From Gamarada debralockiae (lineage: Eukaryota > Ascomycota > Leotiomycetes > Helotiales > Hyphodiscaceae): 64,000 bases of DNA. This document shows positions 33,563-48,294 of this stretch, in pieces; positions within the stretch are counted from its first letter, which is position 1, and each line of letters opens with the position of its first letter. The translations under genes were made by a program, and so were the position numbers. The notes beneath the pieces were generated by a model. It made no database searches. It was given only the letters and a program-made list of their open reading frames with translations, and had not been told where the DNA came from. The DNA lies in the NCBI GenBank assembly GCA_002803225.1, contig NXFV01000689.1:1-64000 (forward strand). Direction: 5' to 3'.

Positions 33563-34507
33563 CGAAATTAGGACTTGTTGATGATGAGTCTTTCTTCGAC
33601 TAATAATCTATTACGATACATGAATATAAGAAGTGGACGTTACACGAGTCTACACAATAAACGAAAGGATGGATACTTGGACGACTTTGGACAGGAGCCA
33701 TAGACGTTTTCACGACACGATACTGTAATACTAATGACCTTCGTTTGCCGTTTCCAGCTCAACAATACTGTACAATAAGATCGTTCTTGCATTCACGACT
33801 AAATATTTCGGGTCGCAGGGCGCAGGTTTTCGTCATTACTTCATTCATTGAGCAGCAAATGCATTTTGCGTTGCAACTTCGACACAGAGAGAGAGGTGGT
33901 TATACCCCAGACCGTTTGTTTTGAGGTCGCTTTCTTTTCTTGCTTGGCATTTTTTTTGCGTTGAAGCGATTGTGTTCCCCCGTCATTTATGGGGCGAGCT
34001 TTGTATTATCTAGGAGTTGAGCATTTATGGGGGACGGGTGGGAAGTTATGGATGGGATGGATTTGTAACGCAGGCTTAAGTCGGAACTGGATGAGAGCTG
34101 ATGAATGGAATGAAAGAAGTTGGACACTCCAGGTTCTTGTGTTTTGTCCGTCTTACCCGATTGAATATTGCTCGCCCTTTCCCCTTCCGGCCGGCCCTCT
34201 TACTCAACTCCATATTCCAACACTTCTCAAAACGTATCCGATCACGCAACATGTCCAGTGAAGGCCATGGCAACGACTCAAATAACCCAGGAGGGTTTTC
34301 GTAAGACTGAGCCTCGGCTCAATTTCTTCTTTGTCTGAAGTAAGAGGGCCAAAAGTCACCCCGCATCCGCACCTCTCCCCTTAAAGACAGGACCTTCCTT
34401 CTCTTCAACTCGAACTCACCACATAATCTGAAGCAAGAACTCCTGGTCGCTCCATTCAACCTCAGCCCATAACGTCCCTGTAACGAAGAATCACAACTTC
34501 CCAAAAA
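33563..34507. other. Intergenic between RhoGAP and AhpD-like genes
   Basis: 945 bp holding the RhoGAP 3' region and the next promoter. Short frames on both strands at 33989-34304 are not protein-like. A C-rich stretch precedes the next ATG. Confidence 0.5.
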
Positions 34508-35133
34508 ATGGCGCGCCTCCCCTACCCCGCATTCACACTCACTACCTCTCCGCGCCCACCAATCAACGTAATAAAACTCCTCTCCCACTCTCCCAGCACA
34601 GTGGAACACTGGACAAGCGTCGGAACAGCACACTATCGCTCCCTCCTCCTCCCCAAGCGCCTCCGCGAACTCACCATCCTCTACTGTTCCGCAAAGTTCC
34701 AGTCACCATACGAATGGGATCATCATGTGATTGTTTCTGCCCAAGTAGTGACAGATGAGGAGCGGGCGATGCTTAAAGTTGCTGCTGAAACTGGGCCAAT
34801 TTATTTTGGGAAAGGTGGAGGGAAGAAGGTGTTTGGGGAAAGGGAAAGAGTGCTGTTGAGGTTCTTGGAGGAGGTTACGAGTGGACCGACGGTGGGGGAT
34901 GGGTTGTGGGAGGAGATGAGGGGGGCGTTTTGTGAGAGGGAGATTGTTGAGGTTTTGAGTTTACAGGTATGGCTTCTGAAAGAGCGGACGTGTAGTCGGG
35001 GAGCGAGAGAGTTTGGCTAATGGTTGATGTGGGAGTATAGGGATTCTACTATGCAATTTCGAGGATAGGGACTGTTTTGCAGGTTGATATGGATGAGTTT
35101 GCTTTGACGAAGAAGGATAAGGCTAAGTTGTAG
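34508..35133 (+). CDS. Carboxymuconolactone decarboxylase/AhpD-like protein
   Basis: CDS join(34508..34966,35041..35133), 183 aa; the 74-nt intron splices SLQ to GFYYAISRIGTVLQVDMDEF. The centre holds the AhpD-like helix pair (RLRELTILYCSAKFQSPYEWDHH region) with the family pattern of a helix ending in an acid/His-rich turn. The canonical bacterial AhpD CxxC pair is absent: only one Cys is at the equivalent place (YCSAKF). Fungal members are mostly of unknown substrate and often called peroxidase-related or CMD-family proteins. It is convergent with PRP39. There is no signal peptide, so it is probably cytosolic. A second, different member of the superfamily lies at 56.6 kb. Confidence 0.82.
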
Positions 35134-35560
35134 ATCGAGAAGGCTAGTGGTAAGGGAAGGAACTTAGGTAGCGAGGGCTGGGTCGAGGAGTCAAAGAGAC
35201 TCACTAGTACTGCATCTTATCCCATGAAAAGATGCTTTGTCAAGGACAGAACAGGCATTCTCCCACTCACAATCAGAGAGCAATGGATGGGTAAGGTTGG
35301 TCCGAGGTTGCTCTATTGTAAAATTAGGCAATGAGTCGCAACTTACTGGAAAGAAATCATTATCTCCTCCCAGGCCCATGCAAATGGTCCAACCAACCAC
35401 CGCCTAGAATACATTCATACATCGAAAATTGATCAGCCCAGCGTAAACCCTATGATACATGCAATGCTACCATCTGCAGCTCCTAAAAGAGTCATAAAAG
35501 CCAGCCGTAAAAGCCACCGCGAATGAAGGTAACCAGATGTAACGCAGCGAAAAGAGAATA
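35134..35560. other. Convergent 3' intergenic region
   Basis: 427 bp between the stop codons of the AhpD-like gene and PRP39. It contains only short, unconvincing frames; presumably both 3' UTRs and polyadenylation sites. Confidence 0.5.
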
Positions 35561-37831
35561 TCAAAGGAATGCAGCAAGACCTTGTGCAGTTGCTGGCAGC
35601 TCGGTGTGGTTTTGGAAGTATGTGCTGTAGTGGACTTCTCCCTTGCGCAGTGTAGCATCGTCAACTTCACCGGCCGCATGCCCATTTTCGAGTCCCTTGG
35701 TGGGTTCAGGCTTGATGCTGGCGCCTTGTACTGACACAGGTCTGTTGAAGCGTTAGTTAGTCCTCTTTAAAATTGTTGAAATAGGACGTACCCGTTGAGC
35801 TCACGGTCGATTTGCAGGAACTCCTTCATAGCTTCCTTGGTACCGCGTTGTTGAAGATATACTAAGTAGTAATTGGTGAGGTCCTTCTTCGTCGCCAAAT
35901 TCATACGGCTCTTCTGAATCATGTCATCATAGATTTGCTTGATTCTCTTGTAGTGCTCTGCCTCTGTAGCAACACTGGTTGGTTGAGCCAATTCAAATTC
36001 CAGGTATTTAGCCCAGAAGTGGCGGCTCTGCAAATACCACTGTTGATTTTTCTGGAAGACCTGGCGTGCTTCGTCAACAGACCCTTGGATCTTCCACAAC
36101 AGAATGGCCCACTCGACGACGAATGCGGCCTTCGCAAAGAGATCAACCGCAGGAGAATCGATTTGTGCCTTGTAGACCTCAATGGCAGCTTCAAGTCCAT
36201 TTTGGCGGCGTTCGAGATTTGCCCACGATACGATCGTCTCAACATGACCAGGCATACGATCCAGAATGGCTTGATGGATATCACGAGCAACGTCGACACG
36301 TTCGGACATTTCCTCGAAGTATGCGTATTGCAATCGGATGCCGGGTCGGGCGATTGGTGCATAGAGAGTGCTTGCACGCTGGTAGATGTTTCGCACCTCT
36401 TCTTGCTTTCCGTCCTTGGCAGACATCCACCGAGCATAGCGGAACCAGAATTCATCGTAGAATGCGCAGGTGACTAGGCATCTCTCATACAAGAAAACTG
36501 TCCTGGCATAGTCGCCCTCTGCCTCCTCGAAATCCAAGTACTTTCGCCAGTTGACCAGTTGTGCATGATCGAGCTCGGTGACATGGAAGTACGGGCGCTT
36601 TATTTCAGATTCGTAAGTCCATCTCTTGGTGGTCTCAGCTTGGGTACGTGAGAATATTTCGAGGTGGAAGTTATCGATCTTAGTTCGGATTTCTCTCTCG
36701 ATTTCCAATTCGCCCTTTGGACCGGCTTGGAAAGTGGCATTATCGGCCTCAACCTCGGCACGGAACTGAGCAAGCGTATCGACGGGGAGGAGTTCTGTGA
36801 GGGGGCGAGTATGTGCGAGTTGGCGAAATCTCTCGAAATAACGAGCATATTGATGCATGGGAATCTTCACAACTCGGTCCAAGATAGCGAAGATTTTGTC
36901 CTGAGCCTCCAGTCGGTCTTCAAACTCAAGATACTTGTCCCAGAAAGGATGGGCGAGAAAGTCCAAGCCAACAGAGGAGGCGCCACGCTCGAATAGTCTA
37001 TCACGGACGGTTAGCTGAGCTTCCAAAGGGAGAGACGGGAGAGATAGGTGGCAAGGAGTGAAAATACGGGACGGGCAGTGTGCTTGAATTAATGATCCTC
37101 AAATTCCAACCGTTCCGAACAGATGTGCAGAGTGGTACGATGTAAAAGCGAACGTGTAATAGCAAAAGGAGATATCCTGATCATGTGGGTGAGAAGAGTT
37201 TTGACAGGGAGCAACATTTGTTGGCAGTTCTCACCGTCTGCGAGCCAGTGATTCTCCAAACGTAGCCCGTACGGCTCTGGTGATCGCATCGATTGAAGAA
37301 GCCTGCGTTATGGGAAGGAAAGCATCCAGTATACTTACTCTCTGATCACATCGGGATCATGGCTTGTTTCGACCTTGAACGAACAATAATCCGTCCAGAG
37401 GTCTACCGATGTTGTGATACTCGCGACGCCACGTTCAAAGACCTAATGATTGTCAGCAGGGTCCTGCGCCGCACGGAGATCACAGCCTTACCATTTCCGC
37501 AGCCTCAGTCCCAGCAATGGAGAACTCGAGATCTGCATACTTCTTCCAGTATCCAAATAGAAGAGGGAACTTGGCGAGGAAACGATCGTATGAGTCTCGA
37601 GTTGTTGCGATCGCTTGGGGGCTGGAGTTGCGGTTTAAGCCTCCTTCAAGGGTCTCGGCGGCTCGAACAAGTTTCTCCCAGTTCTCGAAATTGTCAGGGT
37701 TCTCGAGCTGTGCGCAAATGTAGTTAGCATTTGTAAAAGTAGCAAGTTTGAGGGAGACATACGACTTCCGCATTCAGCTTCTTGATCTCCGCAGACTCCT
37801 CGTCTGTCCCTCCAAAGTTGAAGTCGCTCAT
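35561..37831 (-). CDS. PRP39: U1 snRNP pre-mRNA splicing factor Prp39
   Basis: CDS complement(join(35561..35741,35792..36997,37339..37442,37492..37707,37763..37831)), 591 aa. The N-terminus is acidic (MSDFNFGGTDEESAEIKKLN). The rest is a string of HAT (half-a-TPR) repeats, seen as recurring W-x2-Y/F-x-D/E blocks such as FGYWKKYADLEF, VDLWTDYCSFK, HPFWDKYLEFEDR, NWRKYLDFEE, FWFRYARWMSAK and HFWAKYLEFELA. This is the Prp39 pattern; it works in the U1 snRNP at 5' splice-site recognition. Four introns: three are 49-55 nt, but the third is 341 nt (36998-37338), joining PDVIRE to LFERGAS. A small internal region of that intron looks exon-like. The C-terminal exon encodes a Gly/Glu-rich tail. Confidence 0.95.
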
Positions 37832-40001
37832 GATCGCAAGAGTGAACCGGCCGTAACGACGGACGATGGTACCGAGTTCGTGGAGTCTCCTGTTGTTTGG
37901 AGATGTATGTGACGATGTTGAATCCAAGAGATTCGGTTTCTGTGAGGTTCTCGTGGGAGGAATGGGAAGTGAATGAGGGAGAATTGAATTGGGTGAGATC
38001 GATCAGCCTTGAGCCAGAGCTGAATTTCCAGCCGCTTTAGGCTAGGTAAGCGACGCGCTAAAGAGACTACCAAAACTTCCAAGCGATTGTTGTTCATGAG
38101 ATTTTTCATCAAGGCTGGTGATGAACGATACACAGTATCAAAAATAATAGGAAGAGAATGAATGCTCCTTTGGAGCCTGATCTCAAATGACAACTTCTGA
38201 AGCCTTCAAAATATTCTTATTATATATTTCCACCCTTCTATTTGCTCCCTATATTTTCATTATGTTTCTGGCATTCGCGGACAGCTCGTGCCCAAACAGT
38301 ACTGTTCAGGTCATAACATGCAATCTGGATGCTTTGTCTGGCAGATGCCTCAACTGCATACTGTGACCTTGGGCCTCGTTGTGTTCCATGTTTCGTTCAC
38401 AAAAAGAGGAATCGGTCCTGCAGTGTCTTGACCATCGTATTTGGAACAACAGAACGGAGCCGCATGGCATGACCGATTTCCCTCCACCTCAACTCAAGAT
38501 CACATGAACCCTTGTTTCTGTGTCTAACGGAGAGTGAAAGGAGACGAGAGCCAAGTTGCCTTGACGTGCATCGGATACTCGAAAGCTTGTACGATAGCGT
38601 TTTCATCCCCCTCATAGAGGAGAGAAGATAGAATGAGTCGTTCAATCCCAATGAACCATTTCGAAGTGACAAGGTATATCAAACAAGGGTATGAGATCCA
38701 GCGGGTGCCCATGCGCAGGTGGATGCAAATGGAAGTTTAGGTGAGAATGGTACAATCAGAACTTACTTGATCGAAGGAGAGCCTGGCTGCGAGAAGAGTC
38801 GATTGCAAGTGGATTTTGGCTGGCACAATGATATGCAGAGGATCAGACAATATCATATGATTATTTATCCCATATGTTGATATTGGAGAGTCGGTTACCC
38901 TTGCCCTTCACGATACCCGCAGTCAAGCGAGGCCATTTGAGTGGGTGTGAGAAGCAGGAAGCGCCAAATGCGGGAGCTCCCAACTATTTTCCCACTGACA
39001 AGATTTAAGGTTACCTTCGACATATCAAGTCAATCAATCAATCTTCAGATAGGAATTACCGAAGGGTTACGAACTACAGGTTGACTATGAGACGATGGCG
39101 AGTTGTACCAGATTGGCTTTGGGCTGAACGCATCCTCTTGCATTCAATTCGAATGACCATGTCTTTCCTTTCCTCTTCTTCATTTGAATTAAACGATTCA
39201 AGCACTACTCTTCCCTCCTCAATCCAGAGGATAGATTAACAAGAGTTTTTCGAAAATTCGCACCCTGATAGCATACTCTTCCCTTCTGGATTGATATTTT
39301 ACACCAGTATCCTTGACTGCGCTTACCTACTTACAGAACCAATTTAGCCTGTCCACAGGAACCCTCTTCAAAAGCGCTTCAATGAATCCAATTACAGATC
39401 GATCTGTTGACCAAAGTCTAATATTCCACGCTGTAGAACTATTCTAAGCATCTGACTCACCACTGACCACACGGTTCCTGAATGCAGTGCCACACAAACT
39501 GCAAAGTAAGATGCGCCACGATCTGCCATGCATATTCATACGTCGAGAACCCCGACAACTCTCCCTTGTGCTGATATAGCCAAAGTCACAAACAGTTACG
39601 ATAAGATGACCAAAAATCTCGTCAGAAAAAGGACAAAAAATATCACGTTTCTTGGGACGCGATACTTGAACCGGAAGTCGGCTCCTCCTTGCCCCCTTGA
39701 TGATCAAGCTGGGGCTGGTAGCCTGCTCGTCATTTAACCAGCATATTTCCAGTTTCCTCACTCAGCCCCTCCTTCCTTCTCACATCTCCTCTGCAAAGCA
39801 CTCAATTGACCCCTCCTCGCCATCCTCAAATCTATCGCATTCACGCGCCCAACCCACTCCCAAAAAGCAAGGTTTAAATCCACTTCTGGCATCTGCACGT
39901 CATCGGACCTGCGACAAACCCCCGACCTCCATTTTCTCAGCTTCTCCTCAGAAACGAAACTCAAATCCCCACCTCAAAAATTCTCCCAAAATCTCTTCCT
40001 C
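37832..40001. other. Intergenic, 2.2 kb, nothing recognised
   Basis: Upstream region of PRP39 and of the small hypothetical gene at 40 kb. Frames at 38397-38712 and 39444-39761 are not protein-like. No RNA gene, repeat or mobile element was recognised. The stretch 38195-38290 is AT-rich. The stretch 39750-39990 is C/T-rich leader-like sequence. Confidence 0.45.
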
Positions 40002-40508
40002 ATGCCGTTGCGAGCCACAATGCGAGGAACCATCGAACCCACGAGCACAATGCTTAGCAAAAACAATCTCCTGCGCAGCAGCCAAACCCAGCCTGCACCA
40101 ATCCGCCGCTCAGACTCGAGCCGCATCGAGACTTGGCGCGACGAAGTCAATTGCTACTGCAATGTCGGCAATAGAACGACCACTCCCCCTCCAGACTTAA
40201 ATATCAAAGAAAATACAGGCCGATTGTCGCGGGCTGCGAGTAAGGTGTTTAAGAGGAAGAGTACGATTAGTGAGAGCTTGCATAGTGGGAAGGAGGGCAG
40301 TGCTACGAAGATGTATGAGGGAAATACGGGGTTGGAGAGGAGGGGCGATGACTGGGAGGAGGGTGCGGGGGAGAGTATGTATCTGGGTAGTATGGGAAGT
40401 GCAGATGGGAGGTTGGATCGTGCGGAGCTGTTGCTGAATCGTGGGTGTGGGGATGGTGAGAAGAAGGTGCAGGATGAAGTTAAGGGGGTGCGCCAGGCGG
40501 CTACATGA
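40002..40508 (+). CDS. Hypothetical protein, 168 aa
   Basis: One uninterrupted frame, with a possible internal start at codon 7 (MRGTIEP). It is basic and Ser/Thr-rich in the first half (RRSDSSRIETWRDEVN; GRLSRAASKVFKRKSTISES) and Gly/Glu-rich in the second half (ERRGDDWEEGAGESMYLGSM; AELLLNRGCGDGEKK). It has no transmembrane segment and no domain I recognise. RKSTIS and RLSRAAS resemble basophilic kinase sites, so it may be a small phosphoprotein. An overlapping frame (39697-40200) is less convincing because it runs through the C/T-rich leader. The assignment rests on composition and length only. Confidence 0.5.
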   Translation: MPLRATMRGTIEPTSTMLSKNNLLRSSQTQPAPIRRSDSSRIETWRDEVNCYCNVGNRTTTPPPDLNIKENTGRLSRAASKVFKRKSTISESLHSGKEGSATKMYEGNTGLERRGDDWEEGAGESMYLGSMGSADGRLDRAELLLNRGCGDGEKKVQDEVKGVRQAAT

Positions 40509-41266
40509 GAGGTGATCTGAGTTGCAAGTCACCAGCTTCAGATTCGCGGCGGTTCGGATATTCGATGAGATGTAGAGGAAGTTGGGGCTCAGGCCGCGCC
40601 TGAGGAGGACGGCTATGAGGGTGGAATATCCAGGACGAGGGCAACGCCTACAAGAGCGTAATATCGGTATGTTCTTTGATGTATGTTTCAAGAATCCGGC
40701 TAATAAATTTCATAGGAAATCACAATTAAAGTGAGACATTTGTGTAGTGGGGTGCATTTGTAGACCTTTATACTACTGAAGTGCAGTGCAAAAGGTGTGA
40801 GAGGCTATTCGCTATGATAACACAAGTGGAATGTCAGAAAACATCCACCATAGCGCAACGAAACGTGCATTGCAAATAGAGAGACTCAAGAGTACCCTTT
40901 GACGAATCCATCTCCCTAAGAAGCTACATGCCGTCGAGGCCCTTGTGTGAAATGCATTCCAAGTATCAATGACGCCCGCTTCAGTGGCTTATTGAAGGCC
41001 CATCCGCTCGTCAATGACCGTGAAGAAATATCGCAGGCAAGAGAAAACAACGCAACCAGAAAGGAAATATGATCATCAAGTAGACGCAGGATGGTGTATT
41101 CGCAAATAGCACGAATTCGCAAAGTCGCACTCGATCTGCTTTTCATATCAACTCCCATCCCCTACATATGCTGAGATCACCCAACAAGCCAGCCAGGTAT
41201 ATCAGCTACTCCAGCAAGATCAGAAAGTGTATGAAAAAGAGACGAGGAGAACCGAGAGTGAGAGAT
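40509..41266. other. Intergenic, nothing recognised
   Basis: 758 bp between the hypothetical gene and the 3' end of the 14-3-3 gene; presumably both 3' UTRs (convergent). A minus-strand frame at 40916-41158 is not protein-like. Confidence 0.5.
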
Positions 41267-42510
41267 CTAAGATTCAGTGGCGGGCGCAGCTTCTGTCTTT
41301 GGCTCCTCTGCCTTGGTCTCCTCAGCCTTATCGGTCTCCTTGGGTGCCTCAGCAGCAGCAGCGTCGGCCTCTCCGCTATCCGAAGAAGTCCAGAGGGTGA
41401 GGTTGTCGCGGAGCAGTTGCATGATGAGTGTGCTGTCACGGTAGGATTCCTCGGACAATGAGTCGAGCTCAGCAATGGCATCATCGAAAGCTTGCTTGGC
41501 AAGATGGCATGCACGGTCGGGGGAGTTCAAGATCTCGTAATAGAAAACAGAGAAGTTGAGGGCCAAGCCAAGGCGGATGGGGTGGGTTGGGGTGAGCTCG
41601 GTTTGGGCAACATCGGTAGCGTTCTGGAGAATAAAACGTCAGCAGCATTCGCCGGGAACCTGGATTCGACACAAACCTTGTAGGCCTCATGGGCGGCAGT
41701 GGCAGCAACCTTGCGCTTCTCGCCGGAAGCAAACTCGGCCAAGTAGCGGTGATAATCACCCTTCCTGCATTGCGAGAACAGTGTTAATAGATGCGCAAAT
41801 CGTTGTATGAGGTCGGGGAAAACAGCTTATCAGCGATAAGACGTACATCTTGTGGTAGAAGACCTTAGACTCGCCAGACTCGGCCTTTGGGATCAAGGAC
41901 TCATCCAAGACATCGAGGACATCCTGGCAGACCTTCTCGAGTTCGGTCTCAATCTTTTGACGGTAGTTTCGGATGGTCTCAACGTGCTTGTCGGTGCCCT
42001 TGGACTCCTCCTTCTGCTCAATTGAGGAGATAATGCGCCAGGAAGCACGTCTGGTACCGACGACGTTCTTGTAGGCAACAGATAGAAGGTTTCGCTCATC
42101 GACGGTAAGCTCTCCGCCCAACTGTATCATAGATGGTCAGTCGTGAACTTTCGCAGCCAATATTATCAGAACCAGATATGTCCAACGCGTTGCGTACCTT
42201 GGCAACCTCTTTCATGTATGTAACCATCTCATCGTAACGCTCAGCCTGCTCGCAGAGCCGCGCGAGGAAGGTCTTGCTGTGTGGAAGTTAGCATAGAGAA
42301 CGGATAGGCGCATGCGTCGCGAAAGTCGATTTGATCGTACCTTTCACGCTAGAAAGAATACAACGGTTAGCAATGTTCTCATGAATGTTGATAAGCAAGA
42401 AGAGTGACGTTGGAAACGCGGTCGATAAGCGTCAAGCGGCAGGAGGGGGTTCAAATCAACACGGAAAGTGACGTGGAGGGGAAGGGATTCAGACTTACCT
42501 CAGTAGTCAT
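41267..42510 (-). CDS. BMH1: 14-3-3 protein
   Basis: CDS complement(join(41267..41623,41677..41764,41847..42121,42198..42276,42341..42348,42499..42510)), 272 aa. Exon 1 is just MTTE. Exon 2 is an 8-nt microexon (CGTGAAAG), which together with its neighbours gives [20 protein letters not shown]. Family signatures are present: [17 protein letters not shown] with the phosphopeptide-binding Lys and Arg, [12 protein letters not shown] with the Arg-Tyr pair, and [13 protein letters not shown]. The C-terminal tail is Ala/Glu/Lys-rich and variable, as usual. 14-3-3 proteins bind phosphoserine/threonine motifs as dimers and act in signalling, metabolism and cell-cycle control. Most filamentous ascomycetes have two paralogues; which one this is was not determined. 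All splice junctions are GT-AG and keep frame. Confidence 0.96.
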
Positions 42511-44087
42511 TCTTGCGGTTTGTTCGGGATCGTTTTTGGAGATGAAGAGTGGTAGATGGGGGAGGATTTCAGTTCGATGGGAGGCGTTGTTGTCAGAGGT
42601 GTTGTTCAAAGGTCTCGTGGTTGTACTCAAGTCCAAGTTTATGGGTCAGATATGTGACTGAGGCAGACGGCTCTTTCTTAAATAAGCGAGTCCGCAGATT
42701 GGTCTCAACAAACACAAGTGAATATGAGGTTGACAGCGGGAGATGCCACGAACTGCGAGGTGAATCTATATAACTTCTATTCACTAAGTATCCGAGTCGA
42801 AAACTGAGAATGTTCTCTCATTACTAGGCTCGTGGCTCAACAACCAGGACAACAACGCATCTCGATCCAAAAGGTCACATTTGAGGCTTTAAAATGGATT
42901 GTTATGATGTATTTACAATGTCACGTCATTTGACTGGAAGCCTGAAATGGATCACTGTCCCTCGAATGATCCCTCTGTTGCGTGTGAATGGACAGTGAAT
43001 CACAAAACAACACTCCCCTTATCATATTTGATCTGCCTTGTGGTTCGCAAGGATTCATTTCGTGGCATGTGCTGGCAGAAGGGTGGCCAACCAATGACAT
43101 GTGAATGTGATTTGCCCAACGAGTGCAGAGGGGGACTTGGTTGTTGTGTAACGAAGGCGGCGAAAGAGCCGGGCCGTCCAAGAAAGTTGGCGGCAAACTT
43201 CCACTGCCACAAATCCGATCAAACAGTAGAGGGATCATTGATTAGCCCAGAATCAGCCCAGATCTTATAGGGAGTGTTAGTACAGTATCAACGTGCCAAA
43301 GCTCGCTACAGCCCCTGACCCTCTCCCTAGATTCAAGTATCAGTACGCCTTCTTATTGTTTAGGACTGAGGAGGGCACGATCGAAGAGCCAGTGAGGGGC
43401 CTTTGATCAAGCCAATGTTGCACAAGAATTCAAGATGTTGTCCCTGATACGCATCCATTGCAAAGCTGTATGCAGTAAGAGCCTTCATCGTCCGTACCTG
43501 CTTATTTCTGGTACTACTCATGCAATATCTGAGTCTGATTCGGAGAAATACCCTTTGTTTTGGAACTTTGGGCTGATCTGAAGCTTTCTGGTTGGCTGGT
43601 GTTATGGGGACCCATCCCGGAGAGCTATCCCACCACGAGATGGGAATCTGGGGTAGCATCACTGCTCAAGGCATGTCGACACCGTGCTCTCTCCAGACGC
43701 TTTGAAAAAGACAAACTTCTAATCGAATCCAATCAAAAAGAAGTTCGAGAGGCGTGACTGGGGCCGCTTATGTAACCCAATGCGTTTCTGCCCCTTGGCG
43801 GAGGCTGGAAAAAGGTTGGGCGAATCATAGGTGGAGAGCTACGAATAGAAGACACCCTGTCCAAAGTGGGAGGAGGCACCTTTATCACTTACCAAGCAGT
43901 AACTTCCTAGATAAAAACTCTAGATTCTCTTGAGGATTTCTTCCTCTTCTCTCTTCCACCCTCAAACAAATTGCCACTTCTTTTACGACGTTCTCCTGCA
44001 AGGATCGTTTCTGCCTTAAATGATCTGTCCAGATTAAATCTGTGGCCGTCAACTATACAGTCCCACCTCAAATTGCCCCACAGCAAA
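42511..44087. promoter_or_regulatory. Divergent upstream region of the 14-3-3 and SERCA genes
   Basis: 1.58 kb between two divergent starts. A C/T-rich stretch at 43910-43990 lies just upstream of the ATPase ATG. Short frames at 42921-43757 are not protein-like. No specific binding site is assigned. Confidence 0.45.
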
Positions 44088-47250
<3,163 letters not shown>

Positions 47251-48294
47251 GTCGTTGGAAAGGAGAACCTTAAAGGTGTACATTAGTAGACAAGTAGATA
47301 CTAGATCCGCATAAATGTGCTTTACCTAGCCTCAAAGCAAAAGAAATTGCACAGTCAGCCGAGCCATCTCATTGATTGTGCCATATGCTGTCCTTGCCAT
47401 CTGTTTCTCCATGACGTATAGAGATAGTTGAGGCCGAAGTTCTTAAATTGGTCGTAATACAATCTAAACCTTCAAAGCTGTACGCCCATTGCCGCAGCAT
47501 TACAAGTGAGCTAATCCCGTTGTTAGTTGCCCACTGCCGATCATTAGTCGCCTTTTTCGTTGTCGAACAGCCTTCTCACTGTGTGTATGTTTGCATCGTA
47601 CCACTTTAACAAGACTCCTTTCACATTCTCACCATCATCCTCATTTCGATGGCCAAATCCATCAGCAGCTCTCCCCAACACGAATAGTCCGAGTAGAAAG
47701 TGTTGATTGTGCCCCTCGTTATATCAATTGAGTAATCCTTCGGAATCCGCCATCTCCATCGCACCACACAGAAAAATTTATGCTTGCTCCAAATCCGCTT
47801 CCTGTGTCTTGGTTGCTGTACAATACGTTGCTAGCAGATATGGTCATGTAGTAGAGGAAGACCTGGCTATTTACAATCTGATCAACAATCTCGCTGAGCT
47901 CATGCTCTCAGGCCACATTTGGGGGCAGGGAAATGTTGTCACTACGACCGTTGAGACGCCGAGAGCGTGCAGAGGCTTGAGTTAAAAAACAAAGCTAGAT
48001 AGCAGTCATCTTGACTGCCAATTTCCTTTATGAGAGTGGAAGGAATATATCGACATTCACCATCGGATACTTCTTGCTGTGGACAGAGCAGTTAAATGCA
48101 CTATCCTAGGTGGTTGATTTTGCTGTTTTGAGAGAATAAGGATACTTTGGGATACTTGCAACTGCATTTGTAATATCATGTCGTGTCCGTTTTGCCATCA
48201 AGCTTTATGCCAGATCTATTGGTACACAAGATGGGGCTGCCTCCACACATCTCAGCTCTATCTCGAATCCCATGCCCTCTCCACCAATAACTCT
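47251..48294. other. Convergent 3' intergenic region
   Basis: 1.04 kb between the ATPase and proteasome gene 3' ends. A 92-residue plus-strand frame at 47707-47985 has no domain or splice context. Nothing else is recognised. Confidence 0.5.

Noticed and set aside
39697..40200. 167-codon frame overlapping the 168-aa hypothetical gene
   Set aside because: Ser/Pro-rich because of the C/T-rich leader; the downstream frame has the more protein-like composition.
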